A DNA stretch of 64,000 nucleotides from Pseudomonas fluorescens (GCF_000968015.1 NZ_LACH01000008.1:62001-126000), one strand, 5' to 3'; positions 18,101 through 30,819 are shown, counted from the stretch's first letter. The notes: generated by a model from the letters alone, not told the origin. Program-made: numbers and translations.

Positions 18101-18982
18101 GGTAACGCGCTAACGGTGGTGGCCGGGCGTAAGGCCCATCAATGGTATGCCCTTGATCGACTGGGCAAACCCTGGGGGCCAAAACTGATCAACTTCACCT
18201 TTCAGGCACCTATCCAGTTGCCGCGATTCAGTAAGATATTGCCCGTCAGCTATACCCGACGGTTCATTGAGCAAAGCTTGCCGCTGGCGCGTACAAAAAT
18301 CGACAACGCGATCAGCGTCATGACCCGTCTTGACTTGACGAAGCAACGCAACGCAATCATCAAGGTCATGCTGGGAAGCAACTCGAGCGATGCATTCGAA
18401 CGGTTGTTGAACTATCTGAGATTGGTCAGGGCAGACTTTGCAGGTCTTTCCATCAGTAATATTTTTCTCGATCCGCTCAAGAGCACTAACAATATTGCTG
18501 CTTTCAACATGGACGATTACAAGCAATGGAAAGATGCAAAAGACCAATCCGACAAGAAATTCATCGAAATCTATACGCCCAATATCAACAAGCACTTCAT
18601 CGGTCTGGGCTTCAACCATGACGTCGTGGCAGACGACTTGATTCATGAGGTGTTCCACGGTGCTGCACAGACTGAAGATGTCAGCTATGCCCGCGATGCG
18701 GGACGCAACGGCGAAAAAGGGCAATTGCTGGATGTGGCTGCGCTGCTGAACCTGGCGTCGGGACGTCTGCCCGTTACGGATGAGGGCCGTGCCTGTCACG
18801 CCAGTTCCAAAGCCTTTGAAAATGCTGACTCACTGGCTGTGACCACCTCGCTGCTGAGCCAGCTGTATACGGACAAGGATAGTTATGAACTCAATATGTC
18901 CACCCTGCGGGGCGCGCTTGAAGCAAACCCCGGTAGCGCGATTGACGAGCCGGTTCTGATCACTCTAAACACACCCGCATGA
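15176..18982 (+). CDS. Large toxin-like protein with C-terminal aspzincin (M35-type) metallopeptidase motif
   Basis: A 1268-residue protein of unknown name. Residues about 375-397 (SSLMMGSVGWVSFCVGVALV) and about 855-900 (DVIAVGGAFVGAGAKALSI and following) are hydrophobic and could insert into a membrane; no signal peptide is visible. Near the C-terminus HEVFH (residues 1157-1161) is followed by TEDVSY, with Asp1168, and later by ENADSLAVTTSLL (Asp1218). This order matches aspzincins: HExxH, a downstream Asp as third zinc ligand in TxDxxY, and an NADS segment. The N-terminal 1000 residues resemble the architecture of large Pseudomonas insecticidal or dermonecrotic toxin-like proteins, but I cannot name a domain with certainty. 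Base composition is lower in GC than its neighbours, and it is a lone gene between core genes, which suggests transfer. No immunity gene is recognisable beside it. Confidence 0.6.
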   Translation: MHFELRDKFYKPLGNFGREESLCQDADAAERKLILDQLKACLADDSGDQPIDWFDYEMALKKGSSLYEVYVPGSVLLNELLSTVAIRSALTQENMSDAELIRVTHSGKLEVYDGHGWRDLVALGYFAHRKAVRASMEILADIAKEAGGCLWADNIVIVDQWLEFYGFHVPKTVAQLRNLIGYFEFDCPEVDLFGNYWGQIITDDQSLIVLSAEQLNDIRQATAKLIAPDKKLLDTLYREAGGTVATHDNAAECIVRLAKYPAAQACAMKLLKELDWFGATSGQDASAQDLGQLLITAILLELYPHIGNAQARKNIGGFDLYAPTHVERSSSVVRKELETFLHTQGWVNPVVAPLASHLLLAEIAPEFLVKGVPSSLMMGSVGWVSFCVGVALVEAVTKGASRVLTYTQIMAYAELEPVSDPLARLRDLAMLDPIVDWALMNDVVTTTELKHAEKETTERAITVFEGYVDRTHLARAYTSAIPSRIDIARASIRGVEPTCALEDKTLYQRKGLYASPTAMSMVDLHMSGDLVGGEWDLLGVFPDEHAYGAPDLLSSITNQKHKGYYDPSIVSIHTSYPRLQRLEPNDHKYHRQLRGYLGSLNNAVVRNVKMALSHMPPSDLETFLKGKITFFTLRGPAIETSSNRLGGPFTLEADYETQQGKDTVTGRFGIVMCAFHGNTVTCYELFTLRGELRRNNTLGALIANTGKLQGDARVDFKGDLKAQQIPTNPERLPIILSEYTDGLVEASSASSSVAIIDKLGELAAPATPSERKQSVYQNFDNPQLVRIAKFIVNHRPMMTFDELEAVATVPTVLETQRKKGEETATYIVDLVVPFKKCIEDLSSGEHNKVVDGVYGCVMDVIAVGGAFVGAGAKALSISAKAISTASKAVRLTKLAFVTSVSLFNPVDGVPTALFGAGKLVHKGALRFNRQAQEMLGLAQSQLHKLNGRHKTYDLVRAANSADTTGQGTWRPRGATGNALTVVAGRKAHQWYALDRLGKPWGPKLINFTFQAPIQLPRFSKILPVSYTRRFIEQSLPLARTKIDNAISVMTRLDLTKQRNAIIKVMLGSNSSDAFERLLNYLRLVRADFAGLSISNIFLDPLKSTNNIAAFNMDDYKQWKDAKDQSDKKFIEIYTPNINKHFIGLGFNHDVVADDLIHEVFHGAAQTEDVSYARDAGRNGEKGQLLDVAALLNLASGRLPVTDEGRACHASSKAFENADSLAVTTSLLSQLYTDKDSYELNMSTLRGALEANPGSAIDEPVLITLNTPA

Positions 18983-18986
18983 TCGT

Positions 18987-20942
<1,956 letters not shown>

Positions 20943-20980
20943 GGCTTGCCTCTTCTTGTTAATGCATTCAGTCGGCCTTT

Positions 20981-21114
20981 TGTGGCGAGGGGATTTATCC
21001 CCGTTCGGCTGCGAAGCAGTCGTAAATCCTGCGCTCTCGGAATGTCAGTCATAGCTGAGGTGCCGGGTTTGGGGCGGCTTCGCCACCCAACGGGGATAAA
21101 TCCCCTCGCCACAG
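20981..21114. repeat. REP-type inverted repeat, second class
   Basis: GTGGCGAGGGGATTTATCCC at the left end is mirrored by GGGATAAATCCCCTCGCCAC at the right end, with about 95 bp between the arms. This is a different Pseudomonas repeat class from the other doublets in the window. It separates aacS from bdhA. Confidence 0.88.
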
Positions 21115-21127
21115 GGTTACTGGTTGA

Positions 21128-21901
21128 TCACTGCGCCAACCACCCACCATCGATATTCCACGCCGCGCCACGCACCTGGCTACCGGCCTCACTGCACAAA
21201 AACAGCACCAGTTCGCCCAATTGTGGCGGCGTCACAAACTCCAGGGAAGGCTGTTTCTCGGCCAGCAAATCATGCTGCGCCTGCTGCGGGTCGATCCCTT
21301 TGGCGATGCGGTCATCAATCTGCTTCTGCACCAGCGGCGTCAACACCCAACCCGGGCAGATGGCGTTGCAGGTGACGTTGGTGGTCGCCGTTTCCAGCCC
21401 GACCACCTTGGTTAAGCCGATCACCCCATGCTTGGCCGCGACGTAAGCCGCTTTGCCCACCGAGCCGACCTGGCCATGCACCGAAGCGATGTTGATGATC
21501 CGTCCCCAGCCCTTGGCGCGCATGCCCGGCAAACTCAAGCGGGTGCTGTGGAATACCGACGACAGGTTGATCGCTATGATCGAATCCCAACGTTCCACCG
21601 GGAACTCTTCCACCGGCGCCACATGCTGGATACCGGCGTTGTTGACCAGGATGTCCACGCCGCCAAACTCACGCTCGGCGTAGGCGATCATGTCGGCGAT
21701 CTGCTCAGGGTTGCTCACGTCAGCCGGGTGATGGCCGACCTTTCCACCGTATTGCTCAACCTCGGCAATCACCGTGGACGCATCACCGAAACCGTTGAGG
21801 ATCAGGTTGGCGCCAGCCTTGGCCAGGCTGAGGGCGATGCCCAGGCCGATGCCGCTGGTGGAACCGGTGACCAGTGCAGTCTTGCCCGAAAGAGTCGTCA
21901 T
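21128..21901 (-). CDS. bdhA: D-3-hydroxybutyrate dehydrogenase
   Basis: A 257-residue short-chain dehydrogenase that oxidises D-3-hydroxybutyrate to acetoacetate with NAD. The Rossmann motif is TGSTSGIGLGIALSLAKAG at about residues 10-28, then NNAGIQHVAPVEEFP, the catalytic Ser in NIASVHG and the YxxxK pair in YVAAKHG. C-terminal QVRGAAWNIDGGWLAQ is typical for the family. The start lies 6 bp after the stop of the GntP permease gene, so the two are cotranscribed. Confidence 0.93.
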   Translation of the reverse strand: MTTLSGKTALVTGSTSGIGLGIALSLAKAGANLILNGFGDASTVIAEVEQYGGKVGHHPADVSNPEQIADMIAYAEREFGGVDILVNNAGIQHVAPVEEFPVERWDSIIAINLSSVFHSTRLSLPGMRAKGWGRIINIASVHGQVGSVGKAAYVAAKHGVIGLTKVVGLETATTNVTCNAICPGWVLTPLVQKQIDDRIAKGIDPQQAQHDLLAEKQPSLEFVTPPQLGELVLFLCSEAGSQVRGAAWNIDGGWLAQ

Positions 21902-21907
21902 AAAACC

Positions 21908-23299
21908 TCACACAATGCCAGTGGCGTAGAAAGTACCGATCACCACAAAAACCGCCAGGGTCTTGATCAGCGTAATACAGAAAATGTCTTTGTAGGCTTC
22001 GCGGTGGGTCAGGCCGGTCACCGCCAGCAAGGTAATCACTGCGCCGTTGTGCGGCAGGGTGTCCATGCCGCCACTGGCCATTGCGGCCACTCGGTGCAGC
22101 ACTTCCAGCGGGATGTTAGCGGCATGGGCCGCTGCGATGAAGTCATTGGCCATGGCTGCCAGCGCAATGCTCATACCGCCCGATGCAGAACCGGTGATGC
22201 CGGCCAGCAGGGTTACGGTAATCGCTTCGTTGACCAGCGGATTGGGGATGCTCTTGAGCCAGTCGGCCAATACCAGGAAGCCCGGCAAGGAGGCGATCAC
22301 CGCACCAAAGCCGTACTCCGATGCGGTGTTCATCGCCGCCAGCAACGAACCGCTGACCGCGCTTCTACTGCCTTCGGCGAGTTTGCCGCGAATCGCCTGG
22401 AAGCCGAACACCAACACCATGATGATGCCGACCAGCAGAGCGGCCTGAACGGCCCAGATCGCGGTGAGTTTCGCGATGTCGGTGGTCACCGGCGCAGCCA
22501 TGCCTGGCAGCGCGAGGCTGTGGGTCTTGCCGTACCACTGCGGAATCCACTGGGTAAACAGCAGGTTCATGATGCCGACGGCCAACAGCGGCGACACTGC
22601 AATCCACGGATTCGGCAGTTTGATGTCGGCAGCGGTTTCCGGCTCGTTGCGCAGATCGGTGCCATAACCCTCACCGGCGCGCTGAGCCTTATTGCGTTGG
22701 CGCTGCAGAAACAGCATGCCGGCGCAGACCACGAAGATCGCGCCGATCAGGCCCAGCCAAGGCGCGGCCCAGGCGGTAGTGTTGAAGAAGGTGCTGGGGA
22801 TGATGTTCTGGATCTGCGGGGTGCCGGGCAGGGCGTCCATGGTGAACGAGAAGGCACCGAGGGCAATGGTCGCCGGGATGAGTCGCTTGGGAATATTGCT
22901 CTGGCGGAACATTTCCGCAGCAAACGGGTAGACCGCGAACACCACCACGAACAGCGACACGCCGCCGTAAGTCAGCAGGGCGCAGACCAGTACGATCACC
23001 AGCATCGCCTGACGGGTGCCGAGCAGGCGAATCGCCGCGGCGACGATGGAGCGCGAAAAGCCCGACAGTTCAATCAGCTTGCCGAACACCGCACCGAGCA
23101 GGAACACCGGGAAATACAGTTTGATGAAGCCGACCATTTTCTCCATGAACACCCCGGTGAAGGCGGGGGCGACGGCGGAAGGGTCGGTGAGCAGAACGGC
23201 GCCGAGGGCGGCAATCGGGGCAAAGAGGATAACGCTGTAGCCACGGTAGGCCGCGAGCATTAGCAGCGTGAGAGCTGCCAAGGCAATGATCACACTCAT
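21908..23299 (-). CDS. GntP-family permease, probable 3-hydroxybutyrate uptake
   Basis: A 463-residue inner-membrane transporter of the GntP/gluconate group with about 12 hydrophobic segments. Positive-inside loops and the conserved GxxxxGAVFGKLIELSG-like segment near residue 75 are visible. Its place as first gene of the bdhA operon, as in P. aeruginosa PA2002-PA2005, suggests that it imports 3-hydroxybutyrate. The operon start carries the sigma-54 promoter at 23358-23372. Confidence 0.87.
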   Translation of the reverse strand: MSVIIALAALTLLMLAAYRGYSVILFAPIAALGAVLLTDPSAVAPAFTGVFMEKMVGFIKLYFPVFLLGAVFGKLIELSGFSRSIVAAAIRLLGTRQAMLVIVLVCALLTYGGVSLFVVVFAVYPFAAEMFRQSNIPKRLIPATIALGAFSFTMDALPGTPQIQNIIPSTFFNTTAWAAPWLGLIGAIFVVCAGMLFLQRQRNKAQRAGEGYGTDLRNEPETAADIKLPNPWIAVSPLLAVGIMNLLFTQWIPQWYGKTHSLALPGMAAPVTTDIAKLTAIWAVQAALLVGIIMVLVFGFQAIRGKLAEGSRSAVSGSLLAAMNTASEYGFGAVIASLPGFLVLADWLKSIPNPLVNEAITVTLLAGITGSASGGMSIALAAMANDFIAAAHAANIPLEVLHRVAAMASGGMDTLPHNGAVITLLAVTGLTHREAYKDIFCITLIKTLAVFVVIGTFYATGIV

Positions 23300-23357
23300 G
23301 GTGTGTCTCCTGGATTGTTATTTTTGTAGGGGGGATCTGTTGTGGGAGAGGGCTTTA

Positions 23358-23372
23358 GCGAGTTTCGTGCCA
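23358..23372 (-). promoter_or_regulatory. Sigma-54 promoter of the 3-hydroxybutyrate operon
   Basis: On the minus strand the bases read TGGCACGAAACTCGC: the -24 element TGGCACG is perfect, and the -12 element TCGC has one mismatch to TTGC, with the correct 10-bp spacing between GG and GC. The predicted transcript start is about 46 bases before the permease ATG. This fits activation by the sigma-54 regulator encoded next door. Confidence 0.72.
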
Positions 23373-23435
23373 CACACGCAAGCTATTGAAATATAAGGAG
23401 ATACTTAGATTTTTTGAGTTGGGTTTTGATTGTTT

Positions 23436-23451
23436 GTCTCTATTTTGAGAC
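23436..23451. promoter_or_regulatory. Palindrome GTCTC-N6-GAGAC, candidate activator site
   Basis: A perfect 5-bp inverted repeat with a 6-bp centre lies about 70 bp upstream of the -24 element, the normal distance for an enhancer-binding activator. A near copy, GTCTC-N6-GAGAT, occurs at 23581-23596 at the 3' end of the regulator gene. HbcR is the likely binder, by inference. Confidence 0.45.
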
Positions 23452-23472
23452 TTGTATCGGTAGTGCTGGCCT

Positions 23473-23556
23473 CATCGCGAGCAAGCTCGCTCCCACAGGT
23501 TGACCGATTTGCGCGCAAGAATGCAGTCAAATGTGGGAGCGAGCTTGCTCGCGATG
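23473..23556. repeat. REP doublet
   Basis: Inverted pair of the AGCAAGCTCGCTCCCACA core between hbcR and the operon promoter region. Confidence 0.88.
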
Positions 23557-23586
23557 TTCTGTCTACAAATGGAGATGTATGTCTCT

Positions 23587-25002
23587 TTATGGAGATTCTG
23601 CAATACCCAACGCCACCATTTTCTTGTACAGCGTCGACCGCCCCAGCCCCAACCGCGCCGCCGCTTCAATCACCTTCCCTCCACATAGCGCAAGGGTGCT
23701 TTCGATCAACTGCCGATCAAACCGCTCACGAGCCTCACTGAAAGTCTCATGCGCAACCGGCTCAATCGTTACCGGCGCCGCACGCTCTACCGGTGTGAAC
23801 GTCCCAATCGCCGCGCGGATATCCGTGGCATTCAGCATCAGGTCATCGCTGAGCAATGCCGCGCGCTCCAGCACGTTGCGCAGCTCGCGAATATTCCCCG
23901 GCCAGGCATGTTGGCCCAGCAGGTCCAGGGCTTCGCGGTTCAATTCGTGCTGACTGCGCAGTTCCTCCAGAATTGCTTCACTGAGGGCTGGCAGGTCATC
24001 AAGCCGATCACGCAGCGGCGGGACCTGGATCGGCAGCACGTTGAGGCGGTAATACAGGTCGGCGCGAAATTCACCGCGTTTGATCGCGGCTTCCAGATCC
24101 GTGGAGGTCGCGGCAATCACCCGCACATCGCTCTGGATCACTTCGTTGGAGCCTACCGGCTCGAATTCCTTTTCCTGCAATACCCGCAGCAATTTGCTTT
24201 GCAGTGGCAATGGCATGTCGCCGATTTCATCGAGAAACAGGGTGCCGCCCTGGGCAATCTGTAACTTGCCGGCGCGGCCCTTGCGATCGGCGCCGGTAAA
24301 CGCGCCGGGCGCGGTGCCGAAGAATTCCGCTTCCAGCAACGATTCGGGAATCGCCGCGCTGTTGATGCTGACAAAGGCTTTGTGCGCGCGCGGCGAAGCG
24401 CCGTGGATCGCCTGGGCCAGCAGCTCTTTGCCGGTGCCGGTTTCACCGAGCAGCAATACCGGAGACTCGGCGCTCGCGCTGCGCCGGGCGCGGCGTTTGA
24501 CTTCGAGGCTGGCGGCGCTGGTGCCGATGAAGTGCGCGAAGTTGTACTTGGTCTGCCGCGCTCGCAACAGCGAGCGGGTGGACGCCAGTTCTTCCTGCAT
24601 GCTCATGTAGCGCTTGAGCATCGGCGAGAGGCTGCGCAATTCATCGAACAGCGCAAACCCGATGGCGCCGATCACTACACCGGCGTCGTCGTGAATCGGC
24701 AGGCGCATCACCACCAGCGGTTCTTTGGGGGTGTCCTGCATGTCGAGCAGGATCGGCCGACCGGTGCGCACCACCTCGCGCAACAGACTGCCGGGGATCA
24801 CGCTTTCGCAGGCCTTGCCGATTGCCACTTCCGCCGATTCGAGGCCAAAGCGTCGGGCATAGCGCTCGTTCATCCAGACGATGTTCGAATCGCGGTCGAC
24901 AATCACCGTGCCTTCGCTGGACTGCTCGATGATCTCGAACAACGAACGGATCGCCAGCAGGCGAACACGCTGGTAATCCTTGAGGCTTTCGGTGGTGTTC
25001 AT
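23587..25002 (-). CDS. hbcR: Sigma-54-dependent activator of 3-hydroxybutyrate catabolism (HbcR-like)
   Basis: A 471-residue enhancer-binding protein. A PAS sensor domain lies at about residues 20-125, the AAA+ domain at about 155-380 with Walker A GETGTGKELLAQAIH, the sigma-54 contact loop GAFTGA, and Walker B GGTLFLDEIGDM. The C-terminal Fis-type HTH reads GGKVIEAAARLGLGRSTLYK. The start could be the ATG at 25002 or the one at 25011; residues before these overlap a REP element. It is upstream of, and in the same direction as, the GntP-bdhA-aacS genes, and the sigma-54 promoter in front of those genes supports it as their activator. Confidence 0.88.
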   Translation of the reverse strand: MNTTESLKDYQRVRLLAIRSLFEIIEQSSEGTVIVDRDSNIVWMNERYARRFGLESAEVAIGKACESVIPGSLLREVVRTGRPILLDMQDTPKEPLVVMRLPIHDDAGVVIGAIGFALFDELRSLSPMLKRYMSMQEELASTRSLLRARQTKYNFAHFIGTSAASLEVKRRARRSASAESPVLLLGETGTGKELLAQAIHGASPRAHKAFVSINSAAIPESLLEAEFFGTAPGAFTGADRKGRAGKLQIAQGGTLFLDEIGDMPLPLQSKLLRVLQEKEFEPVGSNEVIQSDVRVIAATSTDLEAAIKRGEFRADLYYRLNVLPIQVPPLRDRLDDLPALSEAILEELRSQHELNREALDLLGQHAWPGNIRELRNVLERAALLSDDLMLNATDIRAAIGTFTPVERAAPVTIEPVAHETFSEARERFDRQLIESTLALCGGKVIEAAARLGLGRSTLYKKMVALGIAESP

Positions 25003-25040
25003 GGGCGTCATGTCCAAAATGTGTAGTGTTGGTGCGGGCC

Positions 25041-25110
25041 TCATCGCGAGCAAGCTCGCTCCCACATTGGTATGCATTTCAAACTGTGGGAGTGAGCCTG
25101 CTCGCGATGG
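25041..25110. repeat. REP doublet
   Basis: Inverted REP pair between hbcR and the peptide ABC ATPase gene; the right arm carries an AGTGAGCCTG variant. Confidence 0.87.
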
Positions 25111-25130
25111 CCGCGCCGCGGTTTCAATTC

Positions 25131-26705
<1,575 letters not shown>

Positions 26706-26732
26706 ATCAGCAGTCCGCTTCATAACCGGGGA

Positions 26733-27755
26733 TCAAGATCGTGGATCAAAGGCATCTCGCAATGCCTCGCCAATAAACACCAGTAAAGAAAGAATCAGCG
26801 CCAGGGTGAAAAACGCCGTCAGCCCCAGCCACGGCGCTTGCAGGTTCTGCTTGCCCTGACCGATCAACTCGCCCAGCGATGCACTGCCGGCAGGCATGCC
26901 GAAACCGAGGAAGTCCAGCGCCGTGAGGGTGGAGATCGCTCCGGTCAGAATGAACGGCAGATAACTCAGCGTCGCATTCATTGCGTTGGGCAGGATGTGC
27001 CGGACGATGACTTTACGGTCGGTGAGGCCCAGCGCACGCGCGGCTTTGACGTATTCCAGGCTGCGTCCGCGCAGGAACTCGGCGCGCACCACGTCCACCA
27101 GGGCCAGCCAGGAAAACAGCGCCATGATCCCCAGCAGCCACCAGAAATTCGGCTCGACGAAACCCGACAGGATGATCAGCAGGTACAGCACCGGCAGTCC
27201 CGACCAAACCTCCAGCAACCGTTGACCGATCAGGTCGACCCAGCCGCCGTAGTAGCCTTGCAGGGCGCCGGCAGCGATGCCGATCAGTGCACTGACGAAA
27301 GTCAGCATCAAGGCAAACAGGATCGACACCCGCGCCCCGAAAATCACTCGGGCCAACACGTCCCGCGCCTGGTCATCGGTGCCTAGCCAGTTGACCTTCG
27401 TCGGAGGGCTGGGCGCGGGTTGGTTGAGGTCATAGTTCGGCGTGTCGTCGCTGAAGGGAATCGGCGGGAACAGCATCCAGCCACCGTCGTTTTGAATCAG
27501 CTTCTGCACATAATCGCTGCGGTAGTCCGCCTGGAACGGCAGCTGCCCGCCAAATTCCTGCTCGGTATGACGCTTCAAGGCCGGGAAGTAGAGGGAGCCC
27601 TGATAGCTGACGATCAGCGGTTTGTCATTGGCGATCAGCTCGCCACCGAGGGTCAGCAGGAACAGGCCGACAAACAGCCACAGCGACCACCAGCCACGAC
27701 GGTTTTTCTTGAAACGCTCAAAACGACGACGACCTAACGGCGAGAGTTTGAACAT
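26733..27755 (-). CDS. Peptide ABC transporter permease (YejE/NppC-type)
   Basis: A 340-residue membrane subunit with the long periplasmic insertion typical of YejE (NDKPLIVSYQGSLYFPALKR and onward). The DppC-type core has LGTDDQARDVLARVIFGARV and the EAA loop RGRSLEYVKAARALGLTDRK. Its start overlaps the stop of the upstream permease gene (TGATG arrangement), so the two are translationally coupled. Confidence 0.93.
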   Translation of the reverse strand: MFKLSPLGRRRFERFKKNRRGWWSLWLFVGLFLLTLGGELIANDKPLIVSYQGSLYFPALKRHTEQEFGGQLPFQADYRSDYVQKLIQNDGGWMLFPPIPFSDDTPNYDLNQPAPSPPTKVNWLGTDDQARDVLARVIFGARVSILFALMLTFVSALIGIAAGALQGYYGGWVDLIGQRLLEVWSGLPVLYLLIILSGFVEPNFWWLLGIMALFSWLALVDVVRAEFLRGRSLEYVKAARALGLTDRKVIVRHILPNAMNATLSYLPFILTGAISTLTALDFLGFGMPAGSASLGELIGQGKQNLQAPWLGLTAFFTLALILSLLVFIGEALRDAFDPRS

Positions 27756-28816
27756 CAGGCGTTCCTCCCGGCGAAGTCGATACGCGGGTCTACGAGGGTG
27801 TAGCAGAGGTCGCCGACCAGTTTTATCAAGAGACCGAACAGCGTGAAGATGAACAGCGAACCGAATACCACCGGATAGTCCCGTGAAACCGCGGCCTCGT
27901 AACTCATGCGACCCAGGCCGTCGAGGGAGAAGATCACTTCGATCAGCAGCGATCCGGCGAAAAATACGCTGATGAACGCCTGTGGAATCCCCGAGACCAC
28001 CAGCAACATGGCATTGCGAAACACGTGACCGTAAAGCACTCGGCGTTCGCTCAGGCCCTTGGCGCGGGCGGTGACCACGTACTGGCGCGTGATTTCATTG
28101 AGGAAGGAGTTCTTGGTCAGAATGGTCAGCGTGGCGAACCCGCCGATCACCAGCGCCGTCACTGGCAATACCAGGTGCCAGAAATAATCGGCGATTTTGC
28201 CCACGGTCGACAGCGATTCGAAGTTGTCCGAGACCAGACCGCGTACCGGGAACCAGTTCAGCGAGGTGCCACCGGCGAAGACCACGATCAGGAACATCGC
28301 GAACAGGAACGCCGGCATGGCGTAGCCGATGACGATCGCGGTGCTGCTCCAGATATCGAAGTGGCTGCCGTGGTGCACGGCCTTGCGGATGCCCAAGGGA
28401 ATCGACACCAGATAGGTGATCAGTGTCGCCCAGAGCCCAAGGGAAATGGTCACCGGCATTTTTTCCAGGATCAGGTCAGTGACGGTCGCGCCGCGGAAAA
28501 AGCTCTTGCCGAAGTCCAGGCGCGCATAGCTGGTGAGCATCAGCCACAGGCGTTCGTGCGCCGGCTTGTCGAAGCCGTATTGCTTTTCGATGTCCTTGAT
28601 CAGTTGCGGGTCGAGGCCGCGACTGGATCGGGAGGTGCCGGACATGCGTTCGCTGGAGCCGCCGCCGACACTCGCGCCGCCGATGCCTTGCAAGTGCGCG
28701 ATGGCCTGTTCCACCGGGCCGCCCGGCGCGGCCTGGACGATGATGAAGTTGACCAGAAGAATGATCACCAGCGTCGGAATGATCAGCAGCAGTCGCCGCA
28801 GTATGTAAGCCCACAT
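27755..28816 (-). CDS. Peptide ABC transporter permease (YejB/NppB-type)
   Basis: A 353-residue DppB-type membrane subunit: [20 protein letters not shown] at the N-terminus, then a YejB-type insertion ([20 protein letters not shown] region). The EAA loop is [20 protein letters not shown]. It overlaps the stop of the binding-protein gene by one base, showing tight coupling. Confidence 0.93.
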   Translation of the reverse strand: MWAYILRRLLLIIPTLVIILLVNFIIVQAAPGGPVEQAIAHLQGIGGASVGGGSSERMSGTSRSSRGLDPQLIKDIEKQYGFDKPAHERLWLMLTSYARLDFGKSFFRGATVTDLILEKMPVTISLGLWATLITYLVSIPLGIRKAVHHGSHFDIWSSTAIVIGYAMPAFLFAMFLIVVFAGGTSLNWFPVRGLVSDNFESLSTVGKIADYFWHLVLPVTALVIGGFATLTILTKNSFLNEITRQYVVTARAKGLSERRVLYGHVFRNAMLLVVSGIPQAFISVFFAGSLLIEVIFSLDGLGRMSYEAAVSRDYPVVFGSLFIFTLFGLLIKLVGDLCYTLVDPRIDFAGRNA

Positions 28817-30684
28817 CAGTGCGGCCCTCCAGGTCTGCCACGGCTGATTTGCTCAGCGGTCATCTGTTGGTTGGTCAGCGGCGTGGTGCTGATTTCCCAC
28901 CAGCTCTCGATGGCTTCGTCATTGCTCGCTTGCTCGTTGGGCCTGCCGAAACGATTCCACCACACGGTGGAGCTGCCCGGCGGGTAATAGTTGGGAATCC
29001 AGTAGTAGTTCCATTGCAGCACCCGGTCCAGCGCGTGGGCGTAGTGCAGCATTTCGGGTTGGGTGGTGGCGCGAATCAGCCCGGCGATCAGTGTGTCGAC
29101 CGCCGGGTTTTTCAACACCATGTAGTTATTGGCGCCAGGGTCGTTGGCCGAGACCGAGCCGAAGTAATTGAGCAGTTCGCCCCCGGGCGACGTCGTGACC
29201 GGGTAGCCGCTGACGATCATGTCGTAGTCGCGGCTCATCAGGCGATTGACGTATTGGGACGAGTCGATGCGGCGGATGTTCATGTCGATGCCGATCTGTT
29301 TCAGGGTGCGCTTATAAGGCAGCAGCAATCGGTCCATGCCGTTCTGGCTGACCAGGAAAGTGAAACTCAATGACGTGCCTTCGGCATTGACCAGTTGATC
29401 GCCATCGGGTTTCCAGCCGGCCTGTTTGAGCAAATCGAGTGCCTGCAACTGTTTGTCGCGTATCACGCCACTGCCATCGGTTTTCGGTGCCTGGAAAACC
29501 TGGGTGAAAACCTCGTCGGGAATCTGCCCGCGCAGCGGTTCGAGAATCGCCAGTTCGCCGGCGTCCGGCAGTTGTCGGGCGGCGAGGTCGGTGTTGGAAA
29601 AGAAGCTCTGCTGGCGGATGTACATGTCGCGCATCATCTGCCGGTTGCTCCACTCGAAATCCCAGAGCATGGCCAGCGCCTGACGCACTCGACGGTCCTG
29701 GAACAGCGGGTTTTGCAGGTTGAACACAAAGCCCTGAGCCGTTTGGGGAGCTTGTGTTGCCAGGTGTGCCTTTTGCAGGCGCCCGTCGTTCAGGGCCGGG
29801 CTGTCGTAGCCGATGGAGTAAGCGGTGGCGGAGAATTCGCGGTTGTAGTCGTAGGCACCGCCACGCAACACCTGACGGGCGACGTCGGTATCGCCGAAGT
29901 ACTCGATGCTGAAAAGATCGAAGTTGTAGAGGCCGCGGCTGACCGGTAGATCCTTGCCCCACCAATCGGCATTGCGCGTGAAGGTGATGCTGCGACCGGA
30001 GTCGACTTTGCTCACCCTGTAGGGGCCACTCCCCAGCGGTGGCTCGTAACCGCCGCCATTGGCGAAGTCGCGCGTCTTCCACCAATGCTCGGGAAACACC
30101 GGCAAGGTCGCGATATCGAGGGGCAGGGTACGGTTTTCATTGCTTTTCAAGTCGAACCGAACCGTCAGGGGGGATTCCACTTCGACGCCTTTGACGTCGG
30201 CAAATTGGGTGCGATAACGCAGGCTGCCCTGGGTCATCAACAGGTCGAAGGTGTAGCGCACGTCTTCGGCCGTGATCGGTTTGCCGTCGGCGAAACGGGC
30301 TTTGGGGTTCAGGTAGAAGCGCAGGAACAAACCGTCCTCCGAGCGCTCCATCTTCTCAGCCACCAGACCGTACACGGTATAAGGCTCATCCAGTGAACGC
30401 TGGGCGAGGGGCGAGTAAAGCAGGCCGTCGATCTGTGTGACGCCAATGCCTTTATCGATATAGGGCAACATATGGTCGAAATGACCGATTTCGACGGCCG
30501 AGCGGCGCATCGTGCCACCCTTGGGGGCTTGCGGGTTTGTGTAGGAAAAATGACTAAAGCCGGCAGGATACTTCGCCGGTTCACCGTACACGGTCAACGC
30601 ATGTTGCGGTGCTGCAGTCACACCGGTGGCGCTCAACAACAGGGCCACGGCCGTGAACAATAAAGTAGGGAACGCCAGTCGCAT
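28816..30684 (-). CDS. Peptide ABC transporter periplasmic binding protein (YejA/NppA-type)
   Basis: A 622-residue SBP family 5 protein. The start at 30684 gives a clean signal peptide ([21 protein letters not shown] then VTAAPQH; cleavage near AA-PQ), split here for length. The mature part begins [20 protein letters not shown] and holds [19 protein letters not shown], typical of YejA. Codons further upstream look non-coding. In related bacteria the system takes up small peptides including microcin C and antibiotic-like peptidyl nucleosides; which of these are used here is not known. Only one binding protein is present, whereas P. aeruginosa npp has two. Confidence 0.9.
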   Translation of the reverse strand: MRLAFPTLLFTAVALLLSATGVTAAPQHALTVYGEPAKYPAGFSHFSYTNPQAPKGGTMRRSAVEIGHFDHMLPYIDKGIGVTQIDGLLYSPLAQRSLDEPYTVYGLVAEKMERSEDGLFLRFYLNPKARFADGKPITAEDVRYTFDLLMTQGSLRYRTQFADVKGVEVESPLTVRFDLKSNENRTLPLDIATLPVFPEHWWKTRDFANGGGYEPPLGSGPYRVSKVDSGRSITFTRNADWWGKDLPVSRGLYNFDLFSIEYFGDTDVARQVLRGGAYDYNREFSATAYSIGYDSPALNDGRLQKAHLATQAPQTAQGFVFNLQNPLFQDRRVRQALAMLWDFEWSNRQMMRDMYIRQQSFFSNTDLAARQLPDAGELAILEPLRGQIPDEVFTQVFQAPKTDGSGVIRDKQLQALDLLKQAGWKPDGDQLVNAEGTSLSFTFLVSQNGMDRLLLPYKRTLKQIGIDMNIRRIDSSQYVNRLMSRDYDMIVSGYPVTTSPGGELLNYFGSVSANDPGANNYMVLKNPAVDTLIAGLIRATTQPEMLHYAHALDRVLQWNYYWIPNYYPPGSSTVWWNRFGRPNEQASNDEAIESWWEISTTPLTNQQMTAEQISRGRPGGPH

Positions 30685-30768
30685 TGTCAGCCTTAGAGCC
30701 GGGTGGTCAGTAACCGCAATTTGTACGCTAGCGGCGCGTCCCTCGCCACCCGTATCACGTATCCGAAA

Positions 30769-30800
30769 CACAACGGCCCACCAAAAGGCGGGCCGTTGTG
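30769..30800 (-). terminator. Intrinsic terminator-like hairpin after ppiC
   Basis: An 11-bp perfect stem CACAACGGCCC / GGGCCGTTGTG with a 10-base loop, followed on the minus strand by TTTCGG. It lies 19 bp past the parvulin stop and separates that gene from the peptide transporter operon. Confidence 0.7.
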
Positions 30801-30819
30801 TTGAAAACTCAAGGCTTGA

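Noticed and set aside
21428..23263. 611-codon open frame on the plus strand
   Set aside because: Shadow of bdhA and the GntP permease; its translation is rich in Arg, His and Gln with no domain.
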